A stretch of 64,000 nt of DNA from Candidatus Wallbacteria bacterium. GTDB taxonomy: Bacteria; Muiribacteriota; JAQTZZ01. Positions 8,723-17,444 of the stretch are shown piece by piece (within the stretch, counting starts at the first letter, position 1; each line of letters opens with the position of its first letter). The notes under the pieces are model-generated. The model searched no databases. It was not told where the DNA came from and saw only the letters and a list, made by a program, of their open reading frames with translations. The stretch is from contig JAQTZZ010000020.1 of the NCBI GenBank assembly GCA_028687545.1, forward strand, positions 3,433 through 67,432, written 5' to 3'. Position numbers and translations under genes: made by a program.

Positions 8723-10243
8723 CTAATGCCAGAAGTGCCGCTGGCCTGTGAATACCATGATCAGGCCGAGGGCATTGGCTTTTTCCACTACTTCGTTGTC
8801 GTTTACTGATCCACCGGGTTGGATCACGGCCCTGATTCCGGATTTGGCAGCCAGTTCCAGGCAGTCCGGGAACGGGAAGAAGGCGTCTGATGCGAGATAG
8901 GCACCCTTCGCTTTTTCCGCAGCCTTGCTGAGAGCAAGCTGTACAGCATCCACTCTGGAAACCTGCCCCATTCCCGCTCCGCGAAGAATATGCTCCTTTG
9001 TAATGGAAATTGCATTGGACTTGAGATGCTTGACAATGCGCTGGGCGAAAATCAGCTCTTCCAGATCCACACCCGCTGGTTTCATCTCAGTGACAAATTC
9101 GAATTCGCTGCTGAACTCCTCGTTTTCATCCTGGACCAGGAATCCGCCATTTACACTTTTGATTTCCGGTATCCCATGTGGTATCAGATGCGGATCGAAA
9201 CACAGGAGGCGCAGATTTTTTTTGCTTTTAAGGATTTCCAGAGCATCTTTGGAAAAGCCAGGAGCCAGAATTATTTCAAGGAACAGTTTTTTCATTTCAG
9301 AAGCAGTCTCTTTAGCGATTTCCCGGTTTGAAACCACGATTCCGCCAAATGCGGAAACAGGATCTCCTGAAAGCGCGCCGCGGTAAGAGGCCACCGGATC
9401 GTCGGCCAGCGCCAGACCGCAGGGATTGTTGTGTTTCAAGATCGCAGTGAAACAGCGTTGATCGTTGCAGAATGTTTTATAAAGCCTCACGCAGGCGTCC
9501 AGGTCCAGAATGTTGTTGTAAGACAGTTCTTTACCCTGAAGCTTTTCGAAGGTTGGAATTCCCCCCGAGGTTTTATACAGTGCCGCTCCCTGATGAGGAT
9601 TTTCGCCGTAACGCAGGGTCTGCACCAGTTTCCCGCAAAGTGCAAAGCAGGAAGGAAACCTGTCGCTCGAGAAATGTCCTGCAATCATACCATCGTAAGC
9701 AGAAGTGAGGCTGAAGGTTTCCGCCATCATCTTCTTTCGGAAATCCTCACCTGGTTCACCACCGTGCGCGTCCAGCTCCTTAATCAGTTCTTCGTAAAAT
9801 TGCGGAGACGGAACAGGCAGGACAAAATGGTAATTCTTGGCTGCTGCACGCAGCATGGCGGGGCCGCCGATATCTATGTATTCGATCAGTTCTTTGTCGT
9901 TCAGGCCTTTATTTTTATATTCCCAGAATGGATAGAGATTCACAATCACCATCTCGATCGGAGTGATACCCTGGTCTTTGATTTCAGACAATGCTTCTGG
10001 AGTGCGGGGAGCCAGGATGCCGCCGTGAATATTAGGGTGCAGCGTTTTCACCCGCCCGTTAAGAATTTCCGGATAGCCGGTGACGGTTTCGACTTTCCTG
10101 ACTTTGTATTTCATTTTCTTGATGTAATCTGCGGTTCCTGAACTGGAAATGAATTCATAACCATGGTGACTCAGAGATTTCAGAAGTGGCTCCAGGCCGT
10201 CTTTATTCCAGACAGAGATCAGGACCCAACGTTCTTTTTTCAA
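8723..10243 (-). CDS. purH: Bifunctional AICAR transformylase / IMP cyclohydrolase
   Basis: Catalyses the last two steps of de novo IMP synthesis. The N-terminal cyclohydrolase (about 1-200) shows the family opening (a beta strand ending S-V-W-N-K-D-G), S-S-G-T-A and V-K-T-L-H-P-N-I-H-G-G. The C-terminal transformylase has the K-H-N-N-P-C-G active-site motif near residue 268 and ends in the usual Q-P-G-G-S-V-N-D and F-T-G-Q-R-H-F. At 506 residues it is normal length and looks intact. It overlaps purN by 4 bp (ATGA) and is the last gene of a purM-purN-purH operon; a hairpin follows immediately. Confidence 0.97.
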   Translation of the reverse strand: MKKERWVLISVWNKDGLEPLLKSLSHHGYEFISSSGTADYIKKMKYKVRKVETVTGYPEILNGRVKTLHPNIHGGILAPRTPEALSEIKDQGITPIEMVIVNLYPFWEYKNKGLNDKELIEYIDIGGPAMLRAAAKNYHFVLPVPSPQFYEELIKELDAHGGEPGEDFRKKMMAETFSLTSAYDGMIAGHFSSDRFPSCFALCGKLVQTLRYGENPHQGAALYKTSGGIPTFEKLQGKELSYNNILDLDACVRLYKTFCNDQRCFTAILKHNNPCGLALADDPVASYRGALSGDPVSAFGGIVVSNREIAKETASEMKKLFLEIILAPGFSKDALEILKSKKNLRLLCFDPHLIPHGIPEIKSVNGGFLVQDENEEFSSEFEFVTEMKPAGVDLEELIFAQRIVKHLKSNAISITKEHILRGAGMGQVSRVDAVQLALSKAAEKAKGAYLASDAFFPFPDCLELAAKSGIRAVIQPGGSVNDNEVVEKANALGLIMVFTGQRHFWH

Positions 10244-10857
10244 GAAGTCCTCCCTGGAATTATACTGACAACCCTGCCCCTGATTTTAACCCGTTTTTCA
10301 GCCAGCAGGGAAAGAGCCTCGGGAAAGAGCTTGTGTTCCTCGGCTAAAATACGCTCAGACAGGGACTCCTGGGTATCACCCTCCAGAACCGGTACTGCTT
10401 TCTGCAGAATGATTGGACCTGAATCGACCCCGGAATTAACAAAATGGACTGTGCAGCCGGAAATTTTGACGCCGTATTCCAGAGCCTGACGCTGCGCAAG
10501 GAGACCGGGGAATGATGGCAGCAGCGACGGATGTATGTTCACGATTTTATCGGGGAAAGCCGACAGCAGTGTTTTTCCCGCTATGCGCATGAATCCGGCC
10601 AGAATCACTAATTCAACCTGAAATTCCCGCAGCTTTTCAACAACTGCGGCTTCAAATCCGGCGCGCTTTTGAAATCTGCCGGGATCGATGAAAATTGAAG
10701 AAATACCGTGTTCTCTTGCAATTACCAGGGCATTAGCGTCGCATTTATCCGAGATTAAAACTTTGACCTTACATTTCAGGCTGCCTTCGTCAATCTGATC
10801 CAGGATCGAGAGAAAATTGCTGCCCCGGCCGGATGCCAGCACTCCGAGACTCAACAT
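10240..10857 (-). CDS. purN: Phosphoribosylglycinamide formyltransferase
   Basis: The folate-dependent GAR transformylase of purine synthesis. The 205-residue protein opens with L-A-S-G-R-G-S-N-F (phosphate-binding loop) and contains N-I-H-P-S-L-L-P-S-F-P-G, which holds the catalytic histidine, then G-C-T-V-H-F-V and V-D-S-G-P-I-I, all hallmarks of PurN. It overlaps purM upstream by 7 bp and purH downstream by 4 bp, so the three are very likely cotranslated. Confidence 0.97.
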   Translation of the reverse strand: MLSLGVLASGRGSNFLSILDQIDEGSLKCKVKVLISDKCDANALVIAREHGISSIFIDPGRFQKRAGFEAAVVEKLREFQVELVILAGFMRIAGKTLLSAFPDKIVNIHPSLLPSFPGLLAQRQALEYGVKISGCTVHFVNSGVDSGPIILQKAVPVLEGDTQESLSERILAEEHKLFPEALSLLAEKRVKIRGRVVSIIPGRTS

Positions 10858-11843
10858 ATTGTGACCCCGCCGCCGCTTACGATTTCACCGATTTTGAGGG
10901 AATCAGGAATCAGCTTACGGATGTTTTTCTCGATTTTTTTATCGCAGATCAGCATGAAGCCGATTCCCATATTGAAGGTCCTGTACATATCCCGCTCAGA
11001 AATATCTCCCTTTTTCTGGATCAGGCTGATCACTTCTGGAATCGGCTGGCATTTCCTGATCAGGACGCCCAGCTTTCCGGGAATTACTCTGGGGATATTT
11101 TCATAAAATCCACCGCCAGTGATATGAACCATGGCTTTGATCGGGAGGCCGGCTTTGCGGATTTTTTTGACTTCCGGTACATAGATCCTGGTGGGTTTCA
11201 GCAAAGCTTCGCCCAGAGTGACTGCTCCTATTTTCTGATCCAGTCTAAGCTTTTTTTTTGTTAGCACCTGGCGTACGAGTGAAAAACCGTTGGAGTGGAA
11301 TCCTGTTGATGGAATCCCGATCACAATATCGTTCTGCCTGACTTTAGAGTGGTTTAGAATTTCAGATTTATCACCAATGCCGATGGCGCAGCCGGCCAGA
11401 TCGTATTCATCGTCAGGATAGAATCCGGGCATTTCCGCGGTTTCTCCGCCGATCAGCACTGCGTCCGACTGCAGGCAGCCTTCTACTATGCCGGTCAACA
11501 CCTGGCTGAAGTTTTTTTCGTTCAGTTTTCCACAGCCGTAATAATCTAGAAAAATATGCGGCAGGATCCCGCTGGTGAGCACGTCATTCACGTTCATGGC
11601 CACGCAGTCGATCCCGATCGTATCGTGTTTTTTCATGGCAAAAGCCAGTTTGAGCTTGGTGCCAACCCCGTCGATTCCGGCTGACACGACCTTTTTTGTG
11701 CCCGGTACGCGGTATAATCCGGAGAAGCCGCCGATCCCGCTGATCACATTCCGATTCATGGTTTTCTTGACCAGATTCATGATCCCGTCAATGGCCCGGT
11801 CAGCCTTGTCAATATCCACACCGCTGTCTTTGTAGTTGACCAT
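10851..11843 (-). CDS. purM: Phosphoribosylformylglycinamidine cyclo-ligase
   Basis: AIR synthetase of purine biosynthesis. The 330-residue form starting MVNYKDSGVDIDKADRAI at 11843 matches the family N-terminus and has a GGAGGGAG ribosome site 5-10 nt upstream; the open frame runs 17 codons further but those residues (rich in Gly, Arg, Pro) are not typical. Visible motifs include the G-I-D-G-V-G-T-K loop, D-C-V-A-M-N-V-N-D and G-G-E-T-A-E-M-P-G, all involved in ATP and FGAM binding. First gene of purM-purN-purH. I see no purine riboswitch or PurR-like operator in the 114 bp upstream of the longest frame. Confidence 0.96.
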   Translation of the reverse strand: MVNYKDSGVDIDKADRAIDGIMNLVKKTMNRNVISGIGGFSGLYRVPGTKKVVSAGIDGVGTKLKLAFAMKKHDTIGIDCVAMNVNDVLTSGILPHIFLDYYGCGKLNEKNFSQVLTGIVEGCLQSDAVLIGGETAEMPGFYPDDEYDLAGCAIGIGDKSEILNHSKVRQNDIVIGIPSTGFHSNGFSLVRQVLTKKKLRLDQKIGAVTLGEALLKPTRIYVPEVKKIRKAGLPIKAMVHITGGGFYENIPRVIPGKLGVLIRKCQPIPEVISLIQKKGDISERDMYRTFNMGIGFMLICDKKIEKNIRKLIPDSLKIGEIVSGGGVTIC

Positions 11844-12008
11844 CACTTCTCCCTCCGGCATCAAAACGGGCGCGGCAATGCGGCGCCCCTGCACCTAAAA
11901 TTTACCCAGAGTAGAGGATAAAAGCAAGCCGGTATTCAAACCATTTTGTAAAGGAATCAGACTGGCGATGACCGCCGGATCAGACCGCGAATTATTGGAT
12001 GATACCGT

Positions 12009-12596
12009 TCAAGCTGCAAAAACCGGATTTCTGCCTGGCTCAATCATGAATACAATCCGTTTGGCGATTGCTCTGCGGCTGAGGTTTTCCCGGGCCTGAT
12101 CTATTTCCTGAAAAAAAAGATCGTCTCTCAGATAGCCTATTTCCTGCAGGTAGCGGTGCAATAATGTAATCGCCTGGGGCCATTGATGGTCTCCCGGGTC
12201 TTCAGCTTTCCGTTTCAGAAAGGTCTTGAAGAAAAGTTCCAGATCATCGCTGTTCACTGAATTCAGGGAGGCTTTTCGATATTTGTAGATGAATTCCAGA
12301 TAGATCTGCACAGTATCGTTCGGCAGACGTGAGTCAAGCGGGGTAAATTTTTTTGATAGCCAGCTTCTGAAATCGTGATTCAGATGTTTAATCAGTATTT
12401 CCAGATGTGAGAGCAACCGATTCCCGGATTTTCCGCAGCTGAGGTCCAGTTTTTTCAGGCTCCTGCAGAGCCTGCCGGATTGTGAAAGGGATTTATTCAC
12501 AATCCCGCTCAACCAGGAGTCCAGAGCAAAATCCTGCAGATCCAGCAAGGTCTCCAGGCAAACAGATTTTTTGGTTCTGAATTCAAGGTCAAGCAT
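12009..12596 (-). CDS. Hypothetical protein
   Basis: A 195-residue soluble protein, predicted almost wholly alpha-helical, with no signal peptide or membrane segment and no motif I recognise. The ATG at 12596 has a G-rich stretch (GGGGGGG) about 5 nt upstream and gives MLDLEFRTKKSVCLE; the frame remains open to 12629 (MLELKTIWGGIM), which is a possible but less likely start. It is isolated: 165 bp upstream of purM's start on the same strand and 118 bp from the PorV-like gene. Regular spacing of leucines and the K/R/E-rich C-terminal half suggest a helical bundle, perhaps a phage-integrase-like N-terminal SAM-fold; that is speculative. Confidence 0.55.
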   Translation of the reverse strand: MLDLEFRTKKSVCLETLLDLQDFALDSWLSGIVNKSLSQSGRLCRSLKKLDLSCGKSGNRLLSHLEILIKHLNHDFRSWLSKKFTPLDSRLPNDTVQIYLEFIYKYRKASLNSVNSDDLELFFKTFLKRKAEDPGDHQWPQAITLLHRYLQEIGYLRDDLFFQEIDQARENLSRRAIAKRIVFMIEPGRNPVFAA

Positions 12597-12714
12597 GATA
12601 CCCCCCCAGATTGTTTTGAGTTCTAACAATTTCCATGATTAGATTTTACTGTGGAAAGTCGAGAAAATGAGCAAAATAGGAGTAAAAAGATTGTTACAGA
12701 ATCAAAATGGGTTT

Positions 12715-14187
12715 TTAGAGATTTCCCAGGCGTTTCCGCGCCACATCCGCCTGCAGTGATTGCGGAGCCAGGATGATGACCTTATTGTAATAGATTACTG
12801 ATTTGTCAGATTGCCCCTTGTTGTAATAAAGGTTGCCAAGTGCGAGCAGGGCGTTCAGATTATCGGGTTCGAGTTTCAAAGCATAGCGGTATTCATAGAT
12901 GGATTTTTCATCCATTTCGATCTTCTGATATATGGCAGCAAGGTTGAAGTGGACTTTGGCGAAATTAGGATCTGTTTCGATAGTCTTGAGGTATTCTTCG
13001 ATGGATTTGGTGTACATCTTCCTCAATAAATAGACATTGCCCAGATCGAAATGCTCTTTGCCTGGAGCAGTGAGATCCGATTCCGAGACTGCAGCTGCTT
13101 CGGATGTGCCGGCTTTGGCGTTTTCCGCGTCTTTGTAAACATAGTTGGAATGATTGTAGCGGGCGATTACCTCGTCCATCGTGGTTTTAGAGGCTTCCGG
13201 CTTCTGTTCGATAGTCTCATCCCTCATTTCTTTCTTGATTTCGTTAAGCTCCGAGCCGATCAGCTGTTCGGATCTTTCAGCATGCTTTTTCCTGCGGGGA
13301 TGGTCAAAGGCGACTGTAGCTCCGAACAGGTTGGAACTGCCAAGGTCTGAATCGGTCCAGGTGTAATCGAATTTCCAGTTTTCATGAGTCAGGCCGAAAC
13401 CGAGTGAGACATTGCCACCTTCGCCGTAACCCAATTCATATCCTCCACGCAGAGCCAGAAAATTATTCATTTTGTATTCCCCGCCGAACCTGGCAACGCT
13501 GTCCCGGTCGGCAGTGAACTCGCCGTCCAGCTCGGCTCTAAACTTTTCCTGCGGAGAATGATAAAGGAATCCGCTTCTGACCGTAGTCGGGATGTATTCC
13601 TCTTTACCTGTTGTCCAGGTGAAGCTGGTTGGCCACCAGTCCGCGATCGTCAGGCCGAAATCGATGTAACGATTGCCTTTGTAAAGCAAGCCTGTATCGC
13701 ATTCCAGGCCTCTGGCAGTAACTGTATTCTTCTGCGCTAGATACTTGAAGTTGGTACCCACGCAGAAGTGATCGTTGGCAGTGTAGCCATAGCTGAGGAC
13801 AAAATCGTGCTGGTCGTCCTTGACAGTGCCGGCCAGGTTTGGATTTGTCCCGAGCACAGTAATATCGTCGACAGTCTGATTGAAATATGAAAGCCCGAGT
13901 GTGCCATGCTTCTGAAAAGGATATAGATAAACCAGGTAATCATTGGTATATGCATTCCCCATTTTCTGAGAATGACAGCTGGAGAGGTCCATTTCCCTGG
14001 ACAGGGCGATGCCTGCAGGATTCCAGTACACGCAGAGCGGATCGTCTGAGATTGCCGTGACCGCATTGCCAAGCGATTGAGCCCTGACTCCCTGGGGAGT
14101 TTTGACAAAGTATTCGGCGTTACTCTCTCTGGCGACCGCGGCGAGAGTCAAGCTAAACAAAATGGATATAACTAGCAGTTTCTGCAT
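12715..14187 (-). CDS. PorV/PorQ-like outer-membrane barrel with C-terminal TPRs
   Basis: Starting at the ATG at 14187 the protein has a signal peptide (MQKLLVISILFSLTLAAVA) and a region matching PorV/PorQ (UPF0164) family barrels: Q-S-L-G-N-A-V-T-A-I, D-P-L-C-V-Y-W-N-P-A-G-I-A and alternating beta strands to about residue 300. A charged linker leads to three TPR units at about 375-490 (for example F-A-K-V-H-F-N-L-A-A-I-Y-Q-K, L-N-A-L-L-A-L-G-N-L-Y-Y). PorV delivers cargo at the outer membrane in type IX secretion; PorV-like barrels in other phyla are of unknown role. The longer open frame upstream lies inside the next gene and is not used. Start is 8 bp from the stop of the FlgD-tailed protein. 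Confidence 0.8.
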   Translation of the reverse strand: MQKLLVISILFSLTLAAVARESNAEYFVKTPQGVRAQSLGNAVTAISDDPLCVYWNPAGIALSREMDLSSCHSQKMGNAYTNDYLVYLYPFQKHGTLGLSYFNQTVDDITVLGTNPNLAGTVKDDQHDFVLSYGYTANDHFCVGTNFKYLAQKNTVTARGLECDTGLLYKGNRYIDFGLTIADWWPTSFTWTTGKEEYIPTTVRSGFLYHSPQEKFRAELDGEFTADRDSVARFGGEYKMNNFLALRGGYELGYGEGGNVSLGFGLTHENWKFDYTWTDSDLGSSNLFGATVAFDHPRRKKHAERSEQLIGSELNEIKKEMRDETIEQKPEASKTTMDEVIARYNHSNYVYKDAENAKAGTSEAAAVSESDLTAPGKEHFDLGNVYLLRKMYTKSIEEYLKTIETDPNFAKVHFNLAAIYQKIEMDEKSIYEYRYALKLEPDNLNALLALGNLYYNKGQSDKSVIYYNKVIILAPQSLQADVARKRLGNL

Positions 14188-14194
14188 TTTTTCC

Positions 14195-16054
14195 TCAATC
14201 GGCCACCAGAAATTTTCCCTTGTATTCGTCGTGCTTGCCACTGTCCGTGCTGGCGCTGATCGTGTAGAAATAGATGCCGTTCGCAATCCGGTCATTGAAA
14301 CGGTTGACGCCGTCCCAGACTGTAGTACATTCAACCCCAACCTTATCGGCATTATCGATCTTTTTCATCAGTCTGCCATTCATGCTGTAGATTTTGATGA
14401 TCACTGAAGTGATGCTGTCTGCAGGGTCAAAATTCAGTTTATAGGAGAAGGCGATGCTTGTGCCCTGGCGGTATGGTTTGACTGCGGAGAGTTTCAACCC
14501 CTGACCTGGCTGTCCGGCTTCAGGCGACACTGTGGTGAAGCGGCACACATAAGCGACAGACATGTTGCCCTGGGTGTCTGTGATCGCTGATGTGAGTTCG
14601 AAGCGATAGGTTGTGCCATACTTTAGGGTAGTCTGCGGATAGAAACTGATTTTTTTCTTGTCCGTGCTGAGTGAAACAGCGCCATTTACCTGTACGCTGG
14701 AAGTGTCTTCGAAAAGTTTTACCGTGTTGGCGGTGACTGTTGCCACATCCAGTTCCCTGGTGTATGTTGCCGAGGGGATCACAGCCGGGGCGATTCCAGT
14801 TTCACCATTCAATGGGTTGATCACTGCTGTCGGGGTATTCACTGATGCGCCGCCGGCCGGAAGATGGATGTAATAAAGGTTGGAGCTTTCCTGCCAGACG
14901 ATGTAGACACCGGTTCCGGCAAAGCTTGGATATGTCCCGGCTTCTGTCGGATATGGTGCCGCCACTGCGACCGGATGAGTGGCATTTTCGGAATTCTGGG
15001 TCAGCCTGATCTGTGAGGACCAGCCGACATTATCCTTTTTCATATAGTAGATTTCATAATTACCGTTTCTGTCATCCTGCCACACAAGATGGAAATTTCC
15101 ATCCTTGTCGGAGATGATCGAAGAAGCGGTGGAATTGGCGGTATTTTTCACGAGTTCCTGCTTCTGGCCGGCAACTCCGGTGAGAGAATAACTCCTGGTG
15201 AAAAGATCGGTACCGTTCAAGCCAAAGTATTTGTAATCGTCCCAGACAATCTGCAGGGAACTGCTGGAAGCCGCCAGCGACGGAAATTGAGAGACAGCCG
15301 AGTCGTCGGTGCTGATCATGGTTTCGATCAGGACGCTGCCGCCGATTGAACTGTAATAAATCTCATTCTGCCCGCTGCGGTTGTCGGTCCAGGCGACATG
15401 AAAACAGCTCAGGTTTGAAGAGAGGTCTGCTGTGATCGCCGGTGCAGTGGAAGGGGAACCGTTCACCTGTGACAGTCTGATTTTGTTCGGCAGGGGGTTT
15501 GGTACTGTTACATCCTCCAGGTGATTGAATTGATTGTAATAGATTTCCGGTATGCCGCCGTTCCTCGAATCTTCCCAGACTACGCAGACATTATTGGCCA
15601 CGTTTTTCCGGAAAACAGCGATTCCAGGATTCTGGGAGGTGACTTCATCGGTATTCGATACTATCACCGGTGCAGTCCAGGAAGAACCAATGCCAGATTT
15701 TCTGCTGTAATATATTTCATAAACATTACCCGGTTTTTCCTGCCAGATGGCATGTGCTTCATTTTGATAGACGGCAATCCTGGGTTTGGCGGCTGAATGG
15801 CTGTCATCGATGGAGATCGGCACAGGCGTAGACCAGGTGCGGCCTTCATTGGTGCTTTCGGTAAAAAAGATTTCCTGGGCTGAAGTGCCTTTGCTGCTTT
15901 CAAACACCAGCTCAATCGTGCCGTCCTGGGTCAGTGCTAGATCAGGATTCTTCGGCGCATATCCGGTTGGAAGAACGCTCGAAGCTGATGGATCAGCAGC
16001 CAGGCAAAGACCGCAGGCTGCAATCAGGATCAGTAGAATTAGTTGTGTTTTCAT
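14195..16054 (-). CDS. Secreted sialidase-like propeller protein with FlgD-like C-terminus
   Basis: A signal peptide (MKTQLILLILIAACGLCLA) precedes about 380 residues of repeated W-x-D-x-R-N-G-x-x-E-I-Y-Y-S units (seen four or more times), the pattern of a BNR/sialidase-type beta-propeller. Residues about 395-510 resemble a bacterial Ig-like (Big_5) domain, and the last ~90 residues (Y-K-L-N-F-D, I-K-I-Y-S-M-N-G, T-T-V-W-D-G, A-N-G-I-Y-F-Y) are a FlgD-like or type IX-sorting-like Ig domain. No catalytic sialidase residues are evident, so binding rather than hydrolysis is likely. It is followed at 7 bp by the PorV-like gene, which suggests the barrel exports or anchors it. Confidence 0.75.
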   Translation of the reverse strand: MKTQLILLILIAACGLCLAADPSASSVLPTGYAPKNPDLALTQDGTIELVFESSKGTSAQEIFFTESTNEGRTWSTPVPISIDDSHSAAKPRIAVYQNEAHAIWQEKPGNVYEIYYSRKSGIGSSWTAPVIVSNTDEVTSQNPGIAVFRKNVANNVCVVWEDSRNGGIPEIYYNQFNHLEDVTVPNPLPNKIRLSQVNGSPSTAPAITADLSSNLSCFHVAWTDNRSGQNEIYYSSIGGSVLIETMISTDDSAVSQFPSLAASSSSLQIVWDDYKYFGLNGTDLFTRSYSLTGVAGQKQELVKNTANSTASSIISDKDGNFHLVWQDDRNGNYEIYYMKKDNVGWSSQIRLTQNSENATHPVAVAAPYPTEAGTYPSFAGTGVYIVWQESSNLYYIHLPAGGASVNTPTAVINPLNGETGIAPAVIPSATYTRELDVATVTANTVKLFEDTSSVQVNGAVSLSTDKKKISFYPQTTLKYGTTYRFELTSAITDTQGNMSVAYVCRFTTVSPEAGQPGQGLKLSAVKPYRQGTSIAFSYKLNFDPADSITSVIIKIYSMNGRLMKKIDNADKVGVECTTVWDGVNRFNDRIANGIYFYTISASTDSGKHDEYKGKFLVAD

Positions 16055-16157
16055 CTCTTTTTTTTTACCTGAATTTATGATTGATATCGGATAAAGCCGG
16101 TGTGGACTTAATTTTCAGGGACCGGATTACCAATTATGAATGCAGTTTTCATTCTGT

Positions 16158-16163
16158 TATACT
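16158..16163 (+). promoter_or_regulatory. Extended -10 promoter element of the SRP RNA
   Basis: The sequence TGTTATACT places an extended -10 (TGn plus TATACT) 7 nt before the proposed RNA 5' end at 16170. No good -35 box is visible, as is usual when an extended -10 is present. Confidence 0.55.
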
Positions 16164-16169
16164 GATTCC

Positions 16170-16437
16170 GGCTGTGCTAACCGGGGAGGTAGCGGTGCCC
16201 TGTAACTTGCAACCCGCTATAGCAAGGGTGAAGCCTGTTTGAGGCTCGCATTGTTTGGTGCTGCCTCTGGAAAGTGGCGTTGAAGGCCAGGTCTTGCGCA
16301 GCGGAGCCTTGTGAACCCCGTCAGGTCCGGAAGGAAGCAGCGGTAAACAAGTCACTCCGGGTGCCGCAGGGTTGCCTGGCTGGAGCTGGCTGCCAGGGTT
16401 ACGACCGGATGGTCCTGTCGAGGGCAGGTGCACGGCC
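16170..16437 (+). ncRNA. ffs: Large-type bacterial SRP RNA (with Alu domain)
   Basis: The 5' part carries the Alu-domain consensus G-T-G-C-T-A-A, G-G-G-G-A-G-G-T-A-G-C-G-G-T-G and C-C-C-T-G-T-A-A-C; the S-domain helix 8 tip G-T-C-A-G-G-T-C-C-G-G-A-A-G-G-A-A-G-C-A is at about 16319-16338. The ends pair (16170-16177 with 16430-16437, one G-U), and a T8 run follows. The ~268-nt length with Alu domain is the Bacillus/Thermotoga type rather than the short 4.5S RNA of proteobacteria. It scaffolds Ffh for cotranslational membrane targeting. Protein reading frames across it on both strands are artefacts. Confidence 0.95.
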
Positions 16438-16448
16438 TAATTTTTTTT
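16430..16448 (+). terminator. 3' stem and T-run of the SRP RNA
   Basis: The 3' strand of the closing helix is followed by T8 at 16441-16448, an intrinsic-terminator layout. It is followed within 12 nt by the start of the dehydrogenase gene, so any read-through would serve that gene. Confidence 0.6.
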
Positions 16449-16459
16449 CTGGGGGGCAA

Positions 16460-17392
16460 ATGAAAATTCTGATCTGCGATCCGATTGCCAAGGAAGCTGT
16501 GGAAAAGATGAAACAGAGCGGTTTCGAAGTCTCAGACAAGGGTGGAATCACTCCAGACGAATTACTCAAGATCATTTCTGACTATGAAATAATGATTGTC
16601 CGCTCAGCCACAAAAGTCACTAAGGATGTGATCAATGCCGGCAAGAAGCTCAAAGTGATCTTCAGGGGCGGTGTGGGCACAGATAATATAGACAAGGAAG
16701 CAGCGAAGGCGAACAAGATTGAAGTGCTCAATACCCCGGGCGCCAGCTCGATTTCTGTCGCTGAACTCGCCATCGGCTACATGTTCGCGATGGCCAGGGA
16801 AATCCCCCAGGCCACAGCTTTGATGAAGCAGAGCAAATGGGAAAAGAAAGCCTTCAAAGGCTATGAGCTTTATCAGAAAACCCTGGGACTTCTGGGGATC
16901 GGCCGCATAGGGTCTGAAGTGGCTAAACGCGCCGCAGCCCTTGGCATGAAAGTACTGGCTTATGATCCATTTGTTAAAAAGACGGATCTGCCGAATACCA
17001 AACTTGTCAGCTGGGAAGAGCTTCTGAAAAATTCAGACTATATCTCCCTGCATCTTCCTTTGACCAATGAGACAAAGTATTTCCTGAACAAAGACAAATT
17101 CGCGATGATGAAGAAGGGCGTCCGGATCATCCAGTGCGCCCGCGGCGGGATCATCAATGAAAACGATCTTTATGAGGCAATCAAAGCCGGACAGGTCGCA
17201 GGCGCGGCAATAGATGTTTACGAGAAAGAGCCGCCCGAGAACTGGAAGCTGTTTGAGCTTCCTCAGGTGATCGGAACTCCGCATCTTGGCGCCACGACTG
17301 TGGAAGGCCAGTTCCGCGTGGGCATGGAAATGGCTGAAGTGCTGGCCGGGAAATTCGGCAAAGAATGTGGCTGCAGCTGCGGCTGTAAATAA
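16460..17392 (+). CDS. serA: D-3-phosphoglycerate dehydrogenase-like 2-hydroxyacid dehydrogenase
   Basis: An NAD-dependent D-isomer 2-hydroxyacid dehydrogenase of 310 residues. The Rossmann motif G-L-L-G-I-G-R-I-G is at about 143-151, the three catalytic residues appear as Arg in C-A-R-G-G, Glu in E-K-E-P-P and His in T-P-H-L-G-A. Sequence is most like short SerA enzymes of serine synthesis without the C-terminal ACT regulatory domain, so it should be insensitive to serine feedback of the classical type; glyoxylate or hydroxypyruvate reductase is an alternative. The tail E-C-G-C-S-C-G-C-K is unusual. ATG at 16460 follows a G6 ribosome site; longer frames run into the SRP RNA. A bidirectional hairpin ends the transcript. 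Confidence 0.85.
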   Translation: MKILICDPIAKEAVEKMKQSGFEVSDKGGITPDELLKIISDYEIMIVRSATKVTKDVINAGKKLKVIFRGGVGTDNIDKEAAKANKIEVLNTPGASSISVAELAIGYMFAMAREIPQATALMKQSKWEKKAFKGYELYQKTLGLLGIGRIGSEVAKRAAALGMKVLAYDPFVKKTDLPNTKLVSWEELLKNSDYISLHLPLTNETKYFLNKDKFAMMKKGVRIIQCARGGIINENDLYEAIKAGQVAGAAIDVYEKEPPENWKLFELPQVIGTPHLGATTVEGQFRVGMEMAEVLAGKFGKECGCSCGCK

Positions 17393-17414
17393 CAAAAAAA
17401 ACGATTAAGTATGA

Positions 17415-17444
17415 TAAAAAGGGCGTGACTACGCCCTTTTTATT
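17415..17444. terminator. Bidirectional intrinsic terminator
   Basis: Stem GGGCGT (17421-17426) / ACGCCC (17431-17436) with loop GACT, flanked by A-run and T-run, so it can end transcription from both the dehydrogenase gene and the convergent GH35 gene, whose last codons overlap it. Confidence 0.85.

Noticed and set aside
12715-16054. Complete type IX secretion system
   Set aside because: Only a PorV-like barrel and FlgD-like tails are seen; no core motor or translocon gene.
16149-16433. Minus-strand frame across the SRP RNA
   Set aside because: Antisense artefact of a structured RNA gene; no family match and no ribosome site.
16274-16459. N-terminal extension of the dehydrogenase
   Set aside because: It reads through the SRP RNA and terminator; family N-terminus begins at 16460.
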